A stretch of DNA of 64,000 nt, from positions 62,001 through 126,000 of the forward strand of contig JAPYMA010000008.1 in the NCBI GenBank assembly GCA_035041965.1, given 5' to 3'. The position numbers were made by a program, and so were the translations under genes. This DNA comes from Anisakis pegreffii. Taxonomy: Eukaryota; Nematoda; Chromadorea; Rhabditida; Anisakidae. Positions 29,454 through 42,282 of the stretch are shown in pieces. Below the pieces are notes generated by a model. It searched no databases. It was given only the letters and a program-made list of their open reading frames with translations, and was not told where the DNA came from. Positions within the stretch are counted from its first letter, which is position 1; the number at the start of each line of letters is the position of its first letter.

Positions 29454-31446
29454 CTGTAAATTATAGGTATTAAAGTGATCCAATAAAATTGAATGTAGCG
29501 TTGTCCGTTGAATTTCAGATTGGAAAAATTTTGTGAGTGAACAACGATAAACGAGGCATCGTATGGGATGAATGATGTGTGCGACGATCTCCGAACGTTT
29601 ATTGCCGAATGAATGATAACAATATTGCTGACGGACGAGCTTTTATGCGAAACGCCTTTTGGCATATTTCTTTATCGATCGTTTTCTGTTGGTGATCAAC
29701 TTCCAGATCGGTGGATGTGATGAGGATGAATAACGGTAACAAAAATACTAATTTTAATAGTGACCGCTAAAAGCTAATTGTCAGCATAAAGTCAATTGTA
29801 GAGAACATCGTTCAGATGAATATGAAAGACTGAAGGATATATAAAATGAATCAGGATTACACCGTGACAAAATGTGAGCATTTAAATTTGATCAATTATT
29901 CGCCTTTAGAGCACTGAACACGAATGCGCAAACAGATGAATGATATCGCTAGAGTTTAGCAATCATCTATCCGTGAACGGATATTAGCAAATGTTCATTA
30001 TATGTGATATAGGAAGTGATTAAGAAGCACTGCATCCAATCATTATTAAACTAATTTCCTTTCATTATACCTGCTCATATCTTCTCAATGGTAATACAGA
30101 TCATCTTGAAACCCACTTCTGAGTCTACTTCTAATTCATCATAAATGCTCGAAAAAGAAAGGAAGAGAGGGAAAGAGAGAGAGAGGGAGGGAGGGAGAGA
30201 GAGAAACCAATCATTGATTTAACATTAAATGAGAGAAAAATAGTGAGAATTGTTGTTCTGAATCCGAATAAAAAAATTATTCATAAATGAAAAATGGAAA
30301 GATGAACGATTCAGATAATGACAAAGACGAGTGAAATGCTTAGTGAACGCTAACGGAACGAAAAGACCTTTGCAATCGGGCTCACATGAATGCCTCTCCA
30401 GCAGGATACAAAGTAAGTGACAAATCAAATGTGTATTCGGTCATTTGTCAAATGAAATTTTCGAACCATTCACGTATTCGTATAATCGTTCATTGAGATC
30501 GGATAAAAAAAAAGTTTTGCATATCTACAAAAGATTTTCGATAAGTTGTGTCTCTTCCAACAACAGAACTCGAAAACGAGAGCCGATTTTTCTGCTATTG
30601 TTGCCATTTTTAAGAGCTGCTTTCCAAATGGCTTGTATGCAGAAGAATTTCAAAACTGAGATTGTATGGCTCTGAAACTGCGAACAACAGCTCCAAAATG
30701 GCCATATGCATGCACATTTGAATGAAGCTACATAAAAAGTTAGCTGCTACATTCTAGCACATTTCGATGGGGGCAAATTTTGCACTTTTTACAACTTCTG
30801 AAATTTTGAAAAACTCTCTCAGTATTGTACAGGCAGCAAATTGTTATGAGTGCGTTTTAAGAGACATTTGAAAGTCATGCAAAAATCAATGATAACACTA
30901 AGGATAACAGCATCAATGAATGGCTTAATAATTCATTAAAATCTTATTTCTGAGTAACTGAGAAGCAAAACTGATAGAACGTTGGTAGGTAAGCAACAAA
31001 AAAACCGAAGCGAAATCAGTGGATTGACATTTTCTACGGATAAAATTTTTTAACAACCTAATCAACGAGTAGACATTTTCAGTGAGTATCGCAATCCTAT
31101 CCAGTAACTCACCGAGAAACCTCAGTGAATAAGTCATTGGGTCATCGAGTTTTTGTGACGGTATTTATGACTTAGTCGTACAGCAATCTACGAACATGAC
31201 GGTAAAGATCACGATAAAATAGTGACCCAGCAGGTCACGGTTGTTATAATAAACACTTATTTTGTACAACGACTGGATTACCATTACACACAATTCTTGA
31301 CGATTCATCGATGCTTTTTGTGTACTCTCATTAAATTTATTTGGAACGATTTGAGCTATTTGAATGTATTATACATTGAAGAGAGAACATGGTTAAATAA
31401 GGATGCGGTGAGATGAAAAATAAATTATTGATGATCGAAATATTAC
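29454..31446. other. Spacer between the DGK gene and the unrecognised minus-strand gene
   Basis: No exon could be placed with confidence. A frame on the minus strand (29665-29426) starting MPKGVSHKSSSVSN could be a 5' exon of the DGK gene, since the first confirmed DGK exon begins behind an acceptor-like sequence. No good donor in the right phase was found. The last confirmed exon of the neighbouring gene (ending 31447) leaves in phase 1, so at least one further exon of that gene should lie here too. Confidence 0.4.
30151..30207. repeat. GA/GGGA-rich simple repeat
   Basis: A purine-only tract of about 55 bp made of GA, GAAA and GGGA units. Confidence 0.9.
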
Positions 31447-32225
31447 CTAAGTAAACGTCGCCGATGAAACGTGGCTGACGTCGATTGCAAAAAAGATGTT
31501 TTGAAGGATCTCGTTCAGCAAACAAATGATTCAGGATAGTGACATCATATCGTGTAGAGAAGAGATATTCTTTGAAAATACTTTGGCGGGTAAGTGATCT
31601 TACTGGAGTTCGGTTCATGTTGTTTGTTTGATGCGATCATGTCGATGATAAGACTTCGCTCTCAACTCGATGATATACTTTAGCTTGTCCAGAGATATTC
31701 GCTGATACCTTTTGCATCAGTTAAAAACTCATTCTCGTCCATTTCGTTCAGAATTTTGTAGAATGGTATCGTGGATCTTGGCTTTTCGAAAGCCAGCAAG
31801 CGATAAATACTGCACTTATCGCTCGTCAATTTCATCATACTGAATGGGTAAAACGTTCCCAAATGAACTACTTGAATATTATGAATTCTGAAGCGAATGT
31901 TGAACCCCAAATAACCACAGATAGCTGATACAATGTGAAAGCCTGAAAGAGTTCTGAAAAGTTGTACAAAATTTCTTCTTAACAAACCATATATTACCTC
32001 CAATGATCAGAAACCTCGGGAAACATCTCTTTCAGTTGAAAATTCGTCAGCTCTGGATTTGAAAGTGATAAACGTGAGCGGAATTTATTCTTCTCTTCAC
32101 GAGACGTTCCGTCTTCTTCTTGCGTACTTGCTTCATCTGTAAATGATCTGTTGCTGATTTGCTTTCCAAACATCATTGAACTACTTTGCGTTCCCTCAAG
32201 CAAGCAACTTCGTATAGCAATGTGA
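31447..32225 (-). CDS. Three phase-consistent exons of an unrecognised gene (partial)
   Basis: Exons on the minus strand: 32225-31998, 31953-31709 and 31602-31447. Each is open in one frame. The acceptors (CTCAG, TTTTCAG, CTCCAG), donors (GTAATA, GTATCA, GTAATA) and phases (2, then 1, then 1) fit together. They encode about 209 residues. The first part is Ser/Glu-rich, including SNPELTNFQLKEMFPEV. Then follow a more hydrophobic segment (GFHIVSAICGYLGFNIRF) and a mixed charged segment (YDVTILNHLFAERDPSKHLF). Both ends of the model are incomplete. I do not recognise the family and assign no function. It could be a separate gene or share a transcript with the weaker exons at 33044-33470. Confidence 0.5.
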
Positions 32226-33043
32226 CTGAGTGAATACACCAGTTTCTTGCGTAGACAACAACGTGCATGCTAGTACATTAGAATCCCACTTTGATTTGAT
32301 TACTGCATCTTGGAAGCTGCATAGATTTATTTGCATATGAAAATAGCGCAGGATGTTCGAAACAAAATTCAACGTCATTTTGTAGTTCAGTAACACAAAT
32401 AATTCTCGTTCAAATGATATCAAATTTTGGAGAGATTTGTAAAAACTAACTAACTTTAAATTCGATACTGCGCTATTTTTTCTTATGGTTGGAAATTACA
32501 CTCACTACTCATGAAAAGGCATTTTGTATTTTGTACATTTCGTACATTCGTTAGACTTTGTTTCTGAACATCAAAATTTCATTTTTTTAAATATGAAGGA
32601 GCTCCAGCTCTATCTCGTTGTGAGCTAATGATGCGAGCTCATTTTATTGAGAATCTACGGGGAAGATGGATGAAGTACTGTTGAAATGGTCATCGCATTC
32701 ACCTGACTTGACATCTTGTGAGTTGTTCTGTGGGTTCAAAGGATGGTCTTTTATTTTACATCATAAATTCTGTTTGAATTCTTTTGCCTGCGGTATGCAG
32801 TTATTCAGATATTCATATTTCAAACGATATCAAACTTTTTGGAACACTCTGCATTCGTTATAAGCAACTGTGTTCGATGACGAAATTTGTTGAAGATGTG
32901 AAAATATGACGTGTTATATGTGACGTATTCATGACATCAATTCAGTAAAAAGAAACCAAGTTTAACTTGCAGTTTCCATCGACTAATCATTATGGTTTGA
33001 ACAATGTTGATTTGAATAGTCTACACTGAGAAACTGGGAGATT

Positions 33044-33470
33044 TCAAAATAGATAGGAATCAAACAAACTCTGCGATAAGCTTGAGGTTCTGGACGATGA
33101 AGTTGAACAACATGAGAAATATTCGCTGTCTGTACTCAATAAATCTTCCTGTACGCCACTTGTCGATTGCTCTCCACGATCAATTGATAATCGTAAAAGA
33201 TTTGCATGAATATCATGCCAAGTTGCTATTGCACCCACTAATCTTCTTGATACATGATTATAATTCTGTTATTTGAAAATTTTGATCAGTATCTTATTCG
33301 ATATATACATACATATACATATATATAATGAATTCCAGTTGGGACCGAAATTTTCAGCAAAAATTTGCCTCGGTTCACGACTACGGCTCCCTTTGTAACC
33401 ATTTTCGATCAAACTTTTCGAATGTTTCAGTATCCTCTCAGGCGAAAGTAGACTCATGCGAAGATTGAGG
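33044..33470 (-). CDS. Possible further exons of the unrecognised minus-strand gene
   Basis: Two open blocks have coding-like composition. The first is 33470 to about 33319, containing SPERILKHSKSLIENGYKG and REPRQIFAENFGPNWNSLY, behind a TAG acceptor. The second is 33265-33044, containing WHDIHANLLRLSIDRGEQST and a Ser-rich tail, behind AACAG. The splice between them does not resolve cleanly: every donor in the TATATGTATATG run gives a stop with the AACAG acceptor, and only a later AAG acceptor restores the frame. The link to the exons at 32225 is also unresolved, so these are candidates only. Confidence 0.3.
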
Positions 33471-34043
33471 CTATCATTTTAAATACTTCTTATAGTTGGC
33501 AGTCTTTGACTCAGACAACAACGTTCATCCGGTATTTGAGTGATTTTCAAGGTTTTCTGATTTAAATGATTTGAAGTGATGCTTTTTTAAACTATATCTC
33601 GATGCTGACTGAAACGAATGAATTCATTTTCCAATAATTAGTATGGAAAACACGCTTTGGTTTACAATCATTTCGAGTTGTTAGAAGAAACTGTCGTCGT
33701 AAACCGAGCCTCACTATGTATTACACAAAAATTTCCAAGTATTCAGTGGAATCACAATTTTGGCTTTGAAGTTTTTCGACTTGTTTGTTGTTGATGAAAA
33801 GTCGGGCCGAAAATATTTATATCTGATATTATTTGTTATTTAACGGCAAATAACGAAACATACTCGATCAGAGGGATACTGTTGAGATGCCATTTGACGC
33901 ATCGATGCTGGCACTGTAATGGTGCTAGTGAATTTTGGTTATTGTTAAAATTCAAAAATCAATATTCATTTTAATACATAGAAGAAAGCAGTTAAAATGA
34001 TAGCGGCGTTGGATGAAATTTATTCTTATTATTATTTCAATTT

Positions 34044-34810
34044 TCATTCTTGATTAGCTGTATGAACGTAAAAATCTGATAGGCCCTCGAAAATTTTATA
34101 CATATATGAATTGAAGTAGATTTGTAAAGATAGCATCATTGATAAGAATACATTCTTTGATTCACCCAAATCGATTAGTTCAAAAATTTGTGAGATACTG
34201 ATCGATCTAGAAGACAACAACGACATCAATTAGCTAATGGATTCTTCTTAACTTCAGTACGGCTTCTTGCCTAGATGGGAACAGAACCAACTTTACTGCT
34301 TGCTTTCTAACCATGAAAAACGCTTGACTCACTTCAGTCACCAAAAAAATTTTATTCTAATCCGTTTTCTCCCAGTCTTTCATTAAGATCCATCATGAAA
34401 TTCATCTAATAACGATGATCTCGTAAAGTTTAGTATATGTCGTCTTGCTGACTGTTACAGTTCTTAAGCAAAATTAAATCTAACACAGATAAATATCCCA
34501 AACGCACAACTTCATTGCTCTGTCTGCTTAGATCGTTCATTTTCGAGTACATTTCAACAGCAAAAAACTCTGCCGAGGAGATGGAGTTACTTTTTGTGAT
34601 CAAAAACAAAAGTTCGCGAAATTCATCCTGAAATAATGCACATACTTCTCCGATACCACTTTTTCCTTGATGGTACACTCACTGAACGTGTTGATTTTGT
34701 TGCAAATTTTCTTCGTCTTTCCTTCGCTTCCTCCTCCATTCTCCACTCTGACTGAAATTACAAATTCATTATGGAATAAGGCTTTTATTTCATTATTCTT
34801 CAATGAAACC
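34044..34810 (-). CDS. MO25/CAB39-like locus, divergent and possibly decayed
   Basis: Three minus-strand blocks follow the order of an MO25 (CAB39) scaffold protein, which binds STRAD and activates LKB1 and other STE20-type kinases. Block 1 (from 34810) has EIKALFHNEFV where the family has a K-x-x-L-x-x-x-EQF helix. Block 2 (34677-34459) has FRELLFLITK, then ISSAEFF, then NEVVRLGYLSVLDLILLKN. That copies the family's F-K-D-L-L, L-S-A-E-F and final helix. Block 3 (34206-34044) has ESKNVFLSMM and YMYKIF in place of the family's E-N-L-K-L-M-M and H-V-F-K-V-F. Phases between blocks do not close, and block 3 needs a one-base shift. This is either a pseudogene, a fast-evolving paralogue with splice sites I missed, or a chance resemblance. 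No N-terminal or C-terminal portion was found. Confidence 0.4.
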
Positions 34811-37800
34811 CTGAATGTCGTCGGTCACTGCAAATGAATCCCTACAAAGATTCGTTCTGTTTCACTACATAATATCATATATGATTACGCTTAAGGTCTT
34901 CCATTGCATCTTATGCATATGCTCAATGCCATGGAAATTTTCTTGTAAAAGCGATAAAGTAAGAATTCGCTCTTAAATGTGCTAACGCTATCGTTCTGTC
35001 TTGATAATTCACAAAAATATTTGCTTATTCCATTCGTATTGTCAGACTTTCGATGCGTTCCTTCGCCTTCATATCAATTTTTTGTACTTGCATTGTAAAT
35101 ACTATTGCATACGTCAATGAACGAACCAGTTTTAAGTTTATCCAATCATTTACTTTAAAAAAACACTTCATTCATTCATTCATATTACGTATGAATAGGT
35201 GCGTTTGCATTGCGATGGGCATTATTGAATAACGATTAAGACAAAAGTGAAGTGATAAATAAATAGATGAATAATTGACCGAACTAATTATTTCGCTTGG
35301 TTATTCATGATATTTGTTATCATCATTTTACTTTACTGTTGTCTTGATCTTTATTTCGTACGTACATGTAGTACAAACGGACGGACATCGTCACCCATAC
35401 ATAACTCATTTGATGCAGCTAAACTTGAAACTTTTCTCTGTCCTTATTTCAATCATATGCTGGTGTGACCGCCTCCTCTCTCCAATTCCTTTCATAATAA
35501 GGATGAAGATGGCCGAGTGTTTGCATAATAACTTGTTGTTGGATAGAATCTATTAGAAAGCACAATCCACTGTCAGTTTCAAAAATTAACAGTTATCTTC
35601 TCTCGGCCGTGCCGATAATTGCTTCATTATGGTACTCATAAACTAACTATCGCATGAATGCTTTTAATAAAGAAGGAGTACATTCCCTAAACGATTTCTT
35701 GAGGTTTACTGTTCTGAAATTTCACACAAAGCATGTCAAATTCAAATGATCATTTTTAACAGCCTACTTCATTGCCTTTTTTGTTGTTTCTAGCAATTTC
35801 GCTTTTTGTGTAAGATTTGTGAGCCCCACTTCTCATGGTTTCGAAACAGCCAGTAACTTTCTATTGAATCACCATGCGTCACCAGCTGAACCCACTTTTT
35901 AATCAGTAGAGGAAAGAGGAACAGCTCTAATAGACGTTGCTTTGATGAATGATCATCACGTTTTCAACCGTTCGAAGTTCACTGATTTTTAACAAGCGAT
36001 AAAGATTTGATAGTATTCTCCTATTCACCTTATTCAAATTTTTAATAAATCTACAGATTAGAATGGCATCAACTGTAGAACACAAACAATATAGCTTCGA
36101 AAAAATTGTTAAACAATATTTGTTGATTGCTTTTTTGAAATGTTCAAAATAAAAGCTAAAAAATTAGCGCAAAAACTACTCCATTTGAATATTATCATAA
36201 GTATCCAATCTAGAGAAGTATCCAATCCAGTGCTGATAAGTTGAGGACATATTTTTGAAAAATTATCAATAATGATGATATTTTAAAAAAATCAATGTAT
36301 AATATATACCTCATTTTCACGTTGCCCATAATAGCAAGAGAATAGTTTATTCATAATGGTACACATACATAGAAAAGTATTACTATGTTAGCGAGTAATA
36401 CTTACTTCAGTAATGAATATACTTCAAAAATAGCGCTTGTTGAGACGACTGTAGATATACATATAGATATGTATGTATTTATACAACAAACACACTCTGT
36501 ACATTAACATAAACACGCTGCAACTACCGTGCCTATTGCTGTGCAGTTCGTCACACAACCAACTCACCTATTGTCGCCGTGCTATATTCCATTCATTCCG
36601 TTTTCTTTTTATCGTTTCAATCTTCCACCCAGCTGCTATTGCATTTCAATAGGTGATCTTGAAACGGTAACACTTCAACGAAACCGATTAAATTGGATCA
36701 ACGACTTTATCATTAGCATGCATATTATTGCTTCATTATCAACACAGCAGAAAAGTTTTGATACTACAGATCATCAATAAAATAGTATATGACGATGTGC
36801 ATCGAATTGCTTATTACTACGACATAGGGATGTTTATAACGGTTAATGCACCACCAAGATAATCAGTTGGTTATCTTAGACGTTATAATCTTTAAATTGG
36901 TATTCTATTTTACATGATTCATTAACTGCACAACAAAACATTCACCTTAAGTGTTTTATGTTTTGGCTTGCAATCTCGTCAAATTATTAATTTATCATCA
37001 CTCTGTAACTAATCTCAACCACCCACATCGTCAACTTAGTTCTCATCCAATAACGATGCTTGGCTCATCGTTGCAAGTTCGAAGATATGAGTGAGCGAAA
37101 TTCATCGAATTACAAAGACCCTATGAACCAGACACTTGAATTAATTTATGCCTAACACATGAAAGTTCCTCTGTGGATAGTAGATTGCATTACTTGAATG
37201 TTTCAATTCGAGCTCTTCTGAATAGAGATAGATATTCAACAACAAATCAGTTCATCCAAACCCTAACAACATCCAGTCAAAATCGCGGCTGAATAAAACT
37301 GATCATGAAGTGAACAAGTGAAAATATTCCTTAAAAAATAACATATTGCTAATTTTTGCACACGTAGCAAACATTTGAATCGCTTGTTGATTCAGCTCAG
37401 TGTTAAATCAAAAATGTACTTTTAGAGCCATGTTTACATTCGAATGCTTTCTGGGCCTATCGACTAGGTTTCGTATCGAAAAAAAGTGTCATCAGGTCAG
37501 CAGGTGTGTTGCTGAAAAGTTTTTGTCACTTTCTACCTATGTTTCGAGTGAATTAATCAGTCTTCATCGCGACAAATGAATGGCTTCAAACAAAAATCTT
37601 TACCAAAAAGTTTCAGTGAAGTGTATTTTCAAAAAGTATTTCCCCTATGGCTACAACTAAGTCCTACCATCTCCTCAAGAAAGATTTGAGGTGATCTCAA
37701 AGATGGTCAAAATTATTAAAGAAAGAAACAACTACTTAAAAATTAAGCATACGTTTAATTTAAAAAGATTTCGTGACTGATCTAAAACGTGATGAATAAT

Positions 37801-40800
37801 GAGTTATAATCTGGAGAAATGGCAATAGAACATACAAAGTTAGTTGTATGATCAATCGAATAAACGAATATGTTTTAGCTATCGAAGACGTTAAGGTGAA
37901 TCGGAGTGTAACAATTGATGTTAAGGTTTTTTGTTTCATGAAAAATGCTTAATGTTAGGAAGGTGAAAACGACATTATTATTAGTTGAGGGAGGAGGTAA
38001 AAGAATGCAATTATTTGCATATAAGTTCATGCGAAGAAAGACTTATAGTTATACGAGACATACCTTAACGCAACACCGCATTCGAAAGCATCGAAAGCAC
38101 TCGACCTAAACCACTATTCACTACTATGCAGCTGAGTTGAGTTATCAAAGTTTGGTCGTTTCTTTGATTGAAGTGATGAAGACCACTTGGTTAATGTCAA
38201 TGAGTAATGATGGACAGCTCCAAAAATTTTTGTGGACATTCAAACAAGAAAACGCCCTTAATTTATGCGCTAATTTGTTCGATTTCTTCAACTTTTGCGT
38301 TTTGTCACTACGAAAACGACAATCGTAAGGAAGTCACAATCTCCATTATATAAATTTATAAATTACATTTTCAGACTTTTAATTTGTTCACTCTTTCGAA
38401 ATTTGTCACAAACTATGAATATGCTTGAATGTGATTCACCTAGCACATCAATACGCATTATAATCCTCAACAAAATAAGAAATCAACTAGCAAACAAACC
38501 AATGACGTTTGTATTGCTTCATCATTTCACAATCGAACGCTAATATCGTTTCTGTTATTGCTACAAAATCTTTCCCTTCTCAATTTATATGCAATAAAAT
38601 AGCAACAAAAATGATCACATATTAATCACATGATAAATGCTAGCGTAGCAACGATAATCACATTGAAAACAATAGCAACAAAATATGATGCCCTTTAGTT
38701 TTTAGCTACTATTATTGTCTCAGTTACTATCATTATCATCATCTTAAGAACAAGAACAATGAGAAATGTAGTAAGAAAAGTAATAATTTGATAAAATAAC
38801 AATAATCACTAGGCATCCTCGATTACTACTCTAATACCAAGCAGATAAAAACAATGTTAACATCAACGGATTGTCCAAGCATTCAATGATCGAAATCGCT
38901 TAAGGTTAAACTTGTCACTTATACAGCAATTACATCAATCGATCTTTCGACTCAGGAAACGAATATGAATGAAGAGGGCAAAAAGCATTTTCCAAACGCA
39001 TATGGCGATGTTCCGTTGATTTATTCTTATACACCGACAATGTAAGGTCCAAATGAAAATGTCGATCTGGTTCCAAAATCTACACAAATAAAAGATTTTG
39101 TGTTTAGAGAGGTGAAGCACCATGGATTTGATGTTAAGATTTCACAGTTGAGAAAAAAATGCAGTGCAAATTTGAATTTGAGCGAACTGAAAGTGTTGAG
39201 CTGAACTTTTATTTTCATACCATCTTATATAGTAATGTTTTGGTCGAAAAAATTTATCTTATGCAGTTTCGGTGCCACTTTCTACATGTTGAGATGAGGC
39301 TTTTTATCAACATTACGCAAATCTTTTATTTGGAACTTTGGGTGGCACTTTTTGTGGCATCACTGCATTCGTTGCTGACTGGATACAGCTGCCTTGTAAA
39401 TTAGTACATTCAGAGTCAAAACGCGGAAACAATTGCGTTTCTGCCAGTACAGTTGGCTACTATCACTGGAAATATGGATAACATCTAGATTCTCAAAACA
39501 AAGCTCAGATGTGAGAAAATTTGTTTGAAAATTTCAAATTAAAGCACCATGGATAGGCTTTTTGCTGTAGAAAAATAATTGTTGTTTGAAAGAATAGAGC
39601 GATGAAAGCGACATTTGATGGATGCATAATGCAATTGTTCAAACGATGAAAAATTGCTGCGGTTATGACAAGAAAAAGTATTTATTGTTAGTTTTACTGG
39701 ATTATCATTCGAACAAATATCATTTCAACATGAAAGGAAGAAGAAAGGATATCAGAGCAAATTCAGTGATCAACCAGTGTTAAATATGTGATATTAACGG
39801 TTTTCTGAAAGAGTTTAGGCCGAAAGGCTGGAATATAGTTCTGTTACCAGTCTCAGCTTCAGGCTTATCTGATGACTGTGGAGCCAGGAGAAAAGACTGA
39901 AACGGAGGAAATTGCTCTTCTACTGAATGGTTTACAGGTTACCAAGATTCATCTTCGATCATGTTCAAATAAAACTGCAACGACTCCGTTAGCGCTGTTT
40001 CCTCCGTAGCCAGAGATGCGCTCAACGACAATACTGTTTTTCACCGTTGAGACCTGCTGATCGATGCGTTATTTCGAGCGATGAATTGCGTGAAACCAAA
40101 AGCTCTATCACAAACGTGCAAAAAATTGCTCAACTTTTACTAACAAAAGAAGCTGTAGAAATAATGTTTGGGAACGAATCAAAACAGGTCGAGAATTGAT
40201 AATTACACTGCGTAGCAAACAAAACGCAAAAATAAGAATATAATTATCCGGAACAGTTTTGTGCGTAGAATCTGGAAGCGAACTTCGTTTTTGATTTGTT
40301 TGCGCAGTTTTTCTTTAGACATGTAACCGTCAAAGTGCAGAAAATGATCGAAACGCATGAATTCTAGTAAATTAAAAAACTGACCTTTCACTCTCACACA
40401 AATCGAGACAAATCCGATTACACGTGCAGAATCTGAATCTGGAATCAGAAGTACCCTATCACGCAACAATTTTCAAGAAAAATGATTAAACGAGCGAGAT
40501 GACTAGAATGAAGATCATGCAATCAGATAAGTAGTGTAGCAAGTATCAGTGAATTTCATGCGAAGAGAAGCTAAATAGCCATTATTGCTCCCGAAAAGTA
40601 AGTCTTTTTTCGCACTGTGTACGCCAACTACAAAACAAGAGCATTAGGCGCATAGATGATTTGCTGGTTAGAGATACCGCTGTGAATTTCACGACACGTT
40701 TTCTGAGATGGTGTTCGGGAGGGTTCCTTTCCAGACGCGAATGTTACTGGTTATAAGTGACCTAACAGTCAGCTTACATGAGAATGAAAAGTCAACTTTT

Positions 40801-42282
40801 CAGTGCACTCGAATTCTTGACCACTTGACGGCTATTTCAAAAAGCTGTACATACACGTCAAAAAAGAACTTTCATACCAGACTCTACGCGCAAGACTCTC
40901 CCAGGAATTGATACGGTTTTCTATTTTTTGTCACACATGTTATTGATGATCTGAACATAGGGAAGGCAGAGGAGGAATTGATATTCGAGAAGATTTTTGG
41001 AATTATCCCATGAGTGGGTGGTCTGAGGTGCAGATAGATCAGACTATCACCTCTTTTCATGGTCGACCCATAAACGTAAACTGTAAAAGACTCAAATGGA
41101 ATGGATCGAAAGAGGATGATATAAGAAGAGATAATGAAGTTTGTTGAAGTGATCTTATTTCAGATTTAATGGCATTCATGTTTCGTTCCTACAGTGCTAG
41201 TGAAGCGCCAACGGCGAAAAAACTTATGCGAACAAACAGTGAACAAAATGATGAGTAAAAAACGGAGTACTACTTAATTGACAATAGTTTGTATTTGAAA
41301 CTACAAATACAATTCATTTTGAAACTAAAAAATATTCTATGAAAAGAACCGAAACCTCCGAAAGGTTTTATCTTCTTGTCGATTTGGACAAATTTCAAGG
41401 CGCTTGAATTCGGCTTAATGTTACTCAACGTGAAATTAGGGTCTTGAATGTCAAGGAAAATGTTTGACGCAAATACAGTTGATGTTGAGCATGTTATTTT
41501 CTTACGATTCGTTGATTTTTCTGTGATTTTAAAGTTTATTTCCATTAGAATAGTAGTGCAGTAATAAGACGGTTATCGTTTCTTGTTCGATGAACTTTCT
41601 TTAGTCTTTTCTTTCGAACAACTTCAGGGTTCCATCCAGCCGTATGACCGAGTCTCAATTGACAACCTCTAGAGGTGCTCTCTCAGTGTTTTACTGATCA
41701 GATAAAAATTTTTTGAAGTATTCCTTTATCAATGAACTGGTTATTTGGTCTATGCTCGGTGAAATTTTAACTGACAAGGTGAGTCGATTCTTAAGTTACG
41801 ACTGTTGCTTCTCAACTCACAATAAGTTCAGTTCAGTACAGTTATTCGATTACCAGCAAGCAAAACATTTTCACTGAAAACATAACTGCTATATGCAATA
41901 ACAAAAGAAAAACGATTCATTTGAGTTTTCAATTAAATGATACATAAATTGTCAGCACACAATTACATAAATAACGATTGAAAATAACAAAAATGTTTGA
42001 AGACAAAAAAACGTCTGTCAACTCCCAAGGAGGTATTGTAAATTTAGCATGAACAATCTGAACAACTGAGTAGATACTAAAGTAATTATCATCATTATTA
42101 TAATTTTTGTTATCTTTAGTATTGCATTTTTTGAATTGATGGCCTTTATTTTCATAATGTTTCTTTATTTTGAATCAGTTCATTTTGAATTTCACGACTG
42201 AAACTTGCAAAGAGCAATATTATGGTGAAAGCTAAATAGCTGTGCGAAAAGATAACAAAAAAAAAGGTTCGATAGGTGAGTG
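34811..42282. other. A+T-rich region without a supported gene
   Basis: No gene model could be built on either strand. One short plus-strand frame at about 39857-39938 (containing AYLMTVEPGEKTETEEIALL) has exon-like composition. It has a CAG before it and a CAG|GTTACC after it, but no partner exon was found. The rest shows only A/T-rich simple sequence. Confidence 0.4.
42145..42169 (-). terminator. Two candidate polyadenylation signals of the sarcoglycan gene
   Basis: On the minus strand AATAAA occurs at 42169-42164 and again at 42150-42145, about 115-135 bases beyond the sarcoglycan stop codon. This is a plausible spacing for 3'-end formation, but only the hexamers are seen. Confidence 0.4.

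Noticed and set aside
30925..31137. Minus-strand frame with LRFLGELLDR, resembling an MO25 helix
   Set aside because: Only a short word matches. The order relative to the MO25-like blocks at 34 kb is wrong for a simple model and no in-phase splice was found.
39857..39938. Exon-like plus-strand frame with AYLMTVEPGEKTETEEIALL
   Set aside because: No partner exon or family match; kept only as a note in the region entry.
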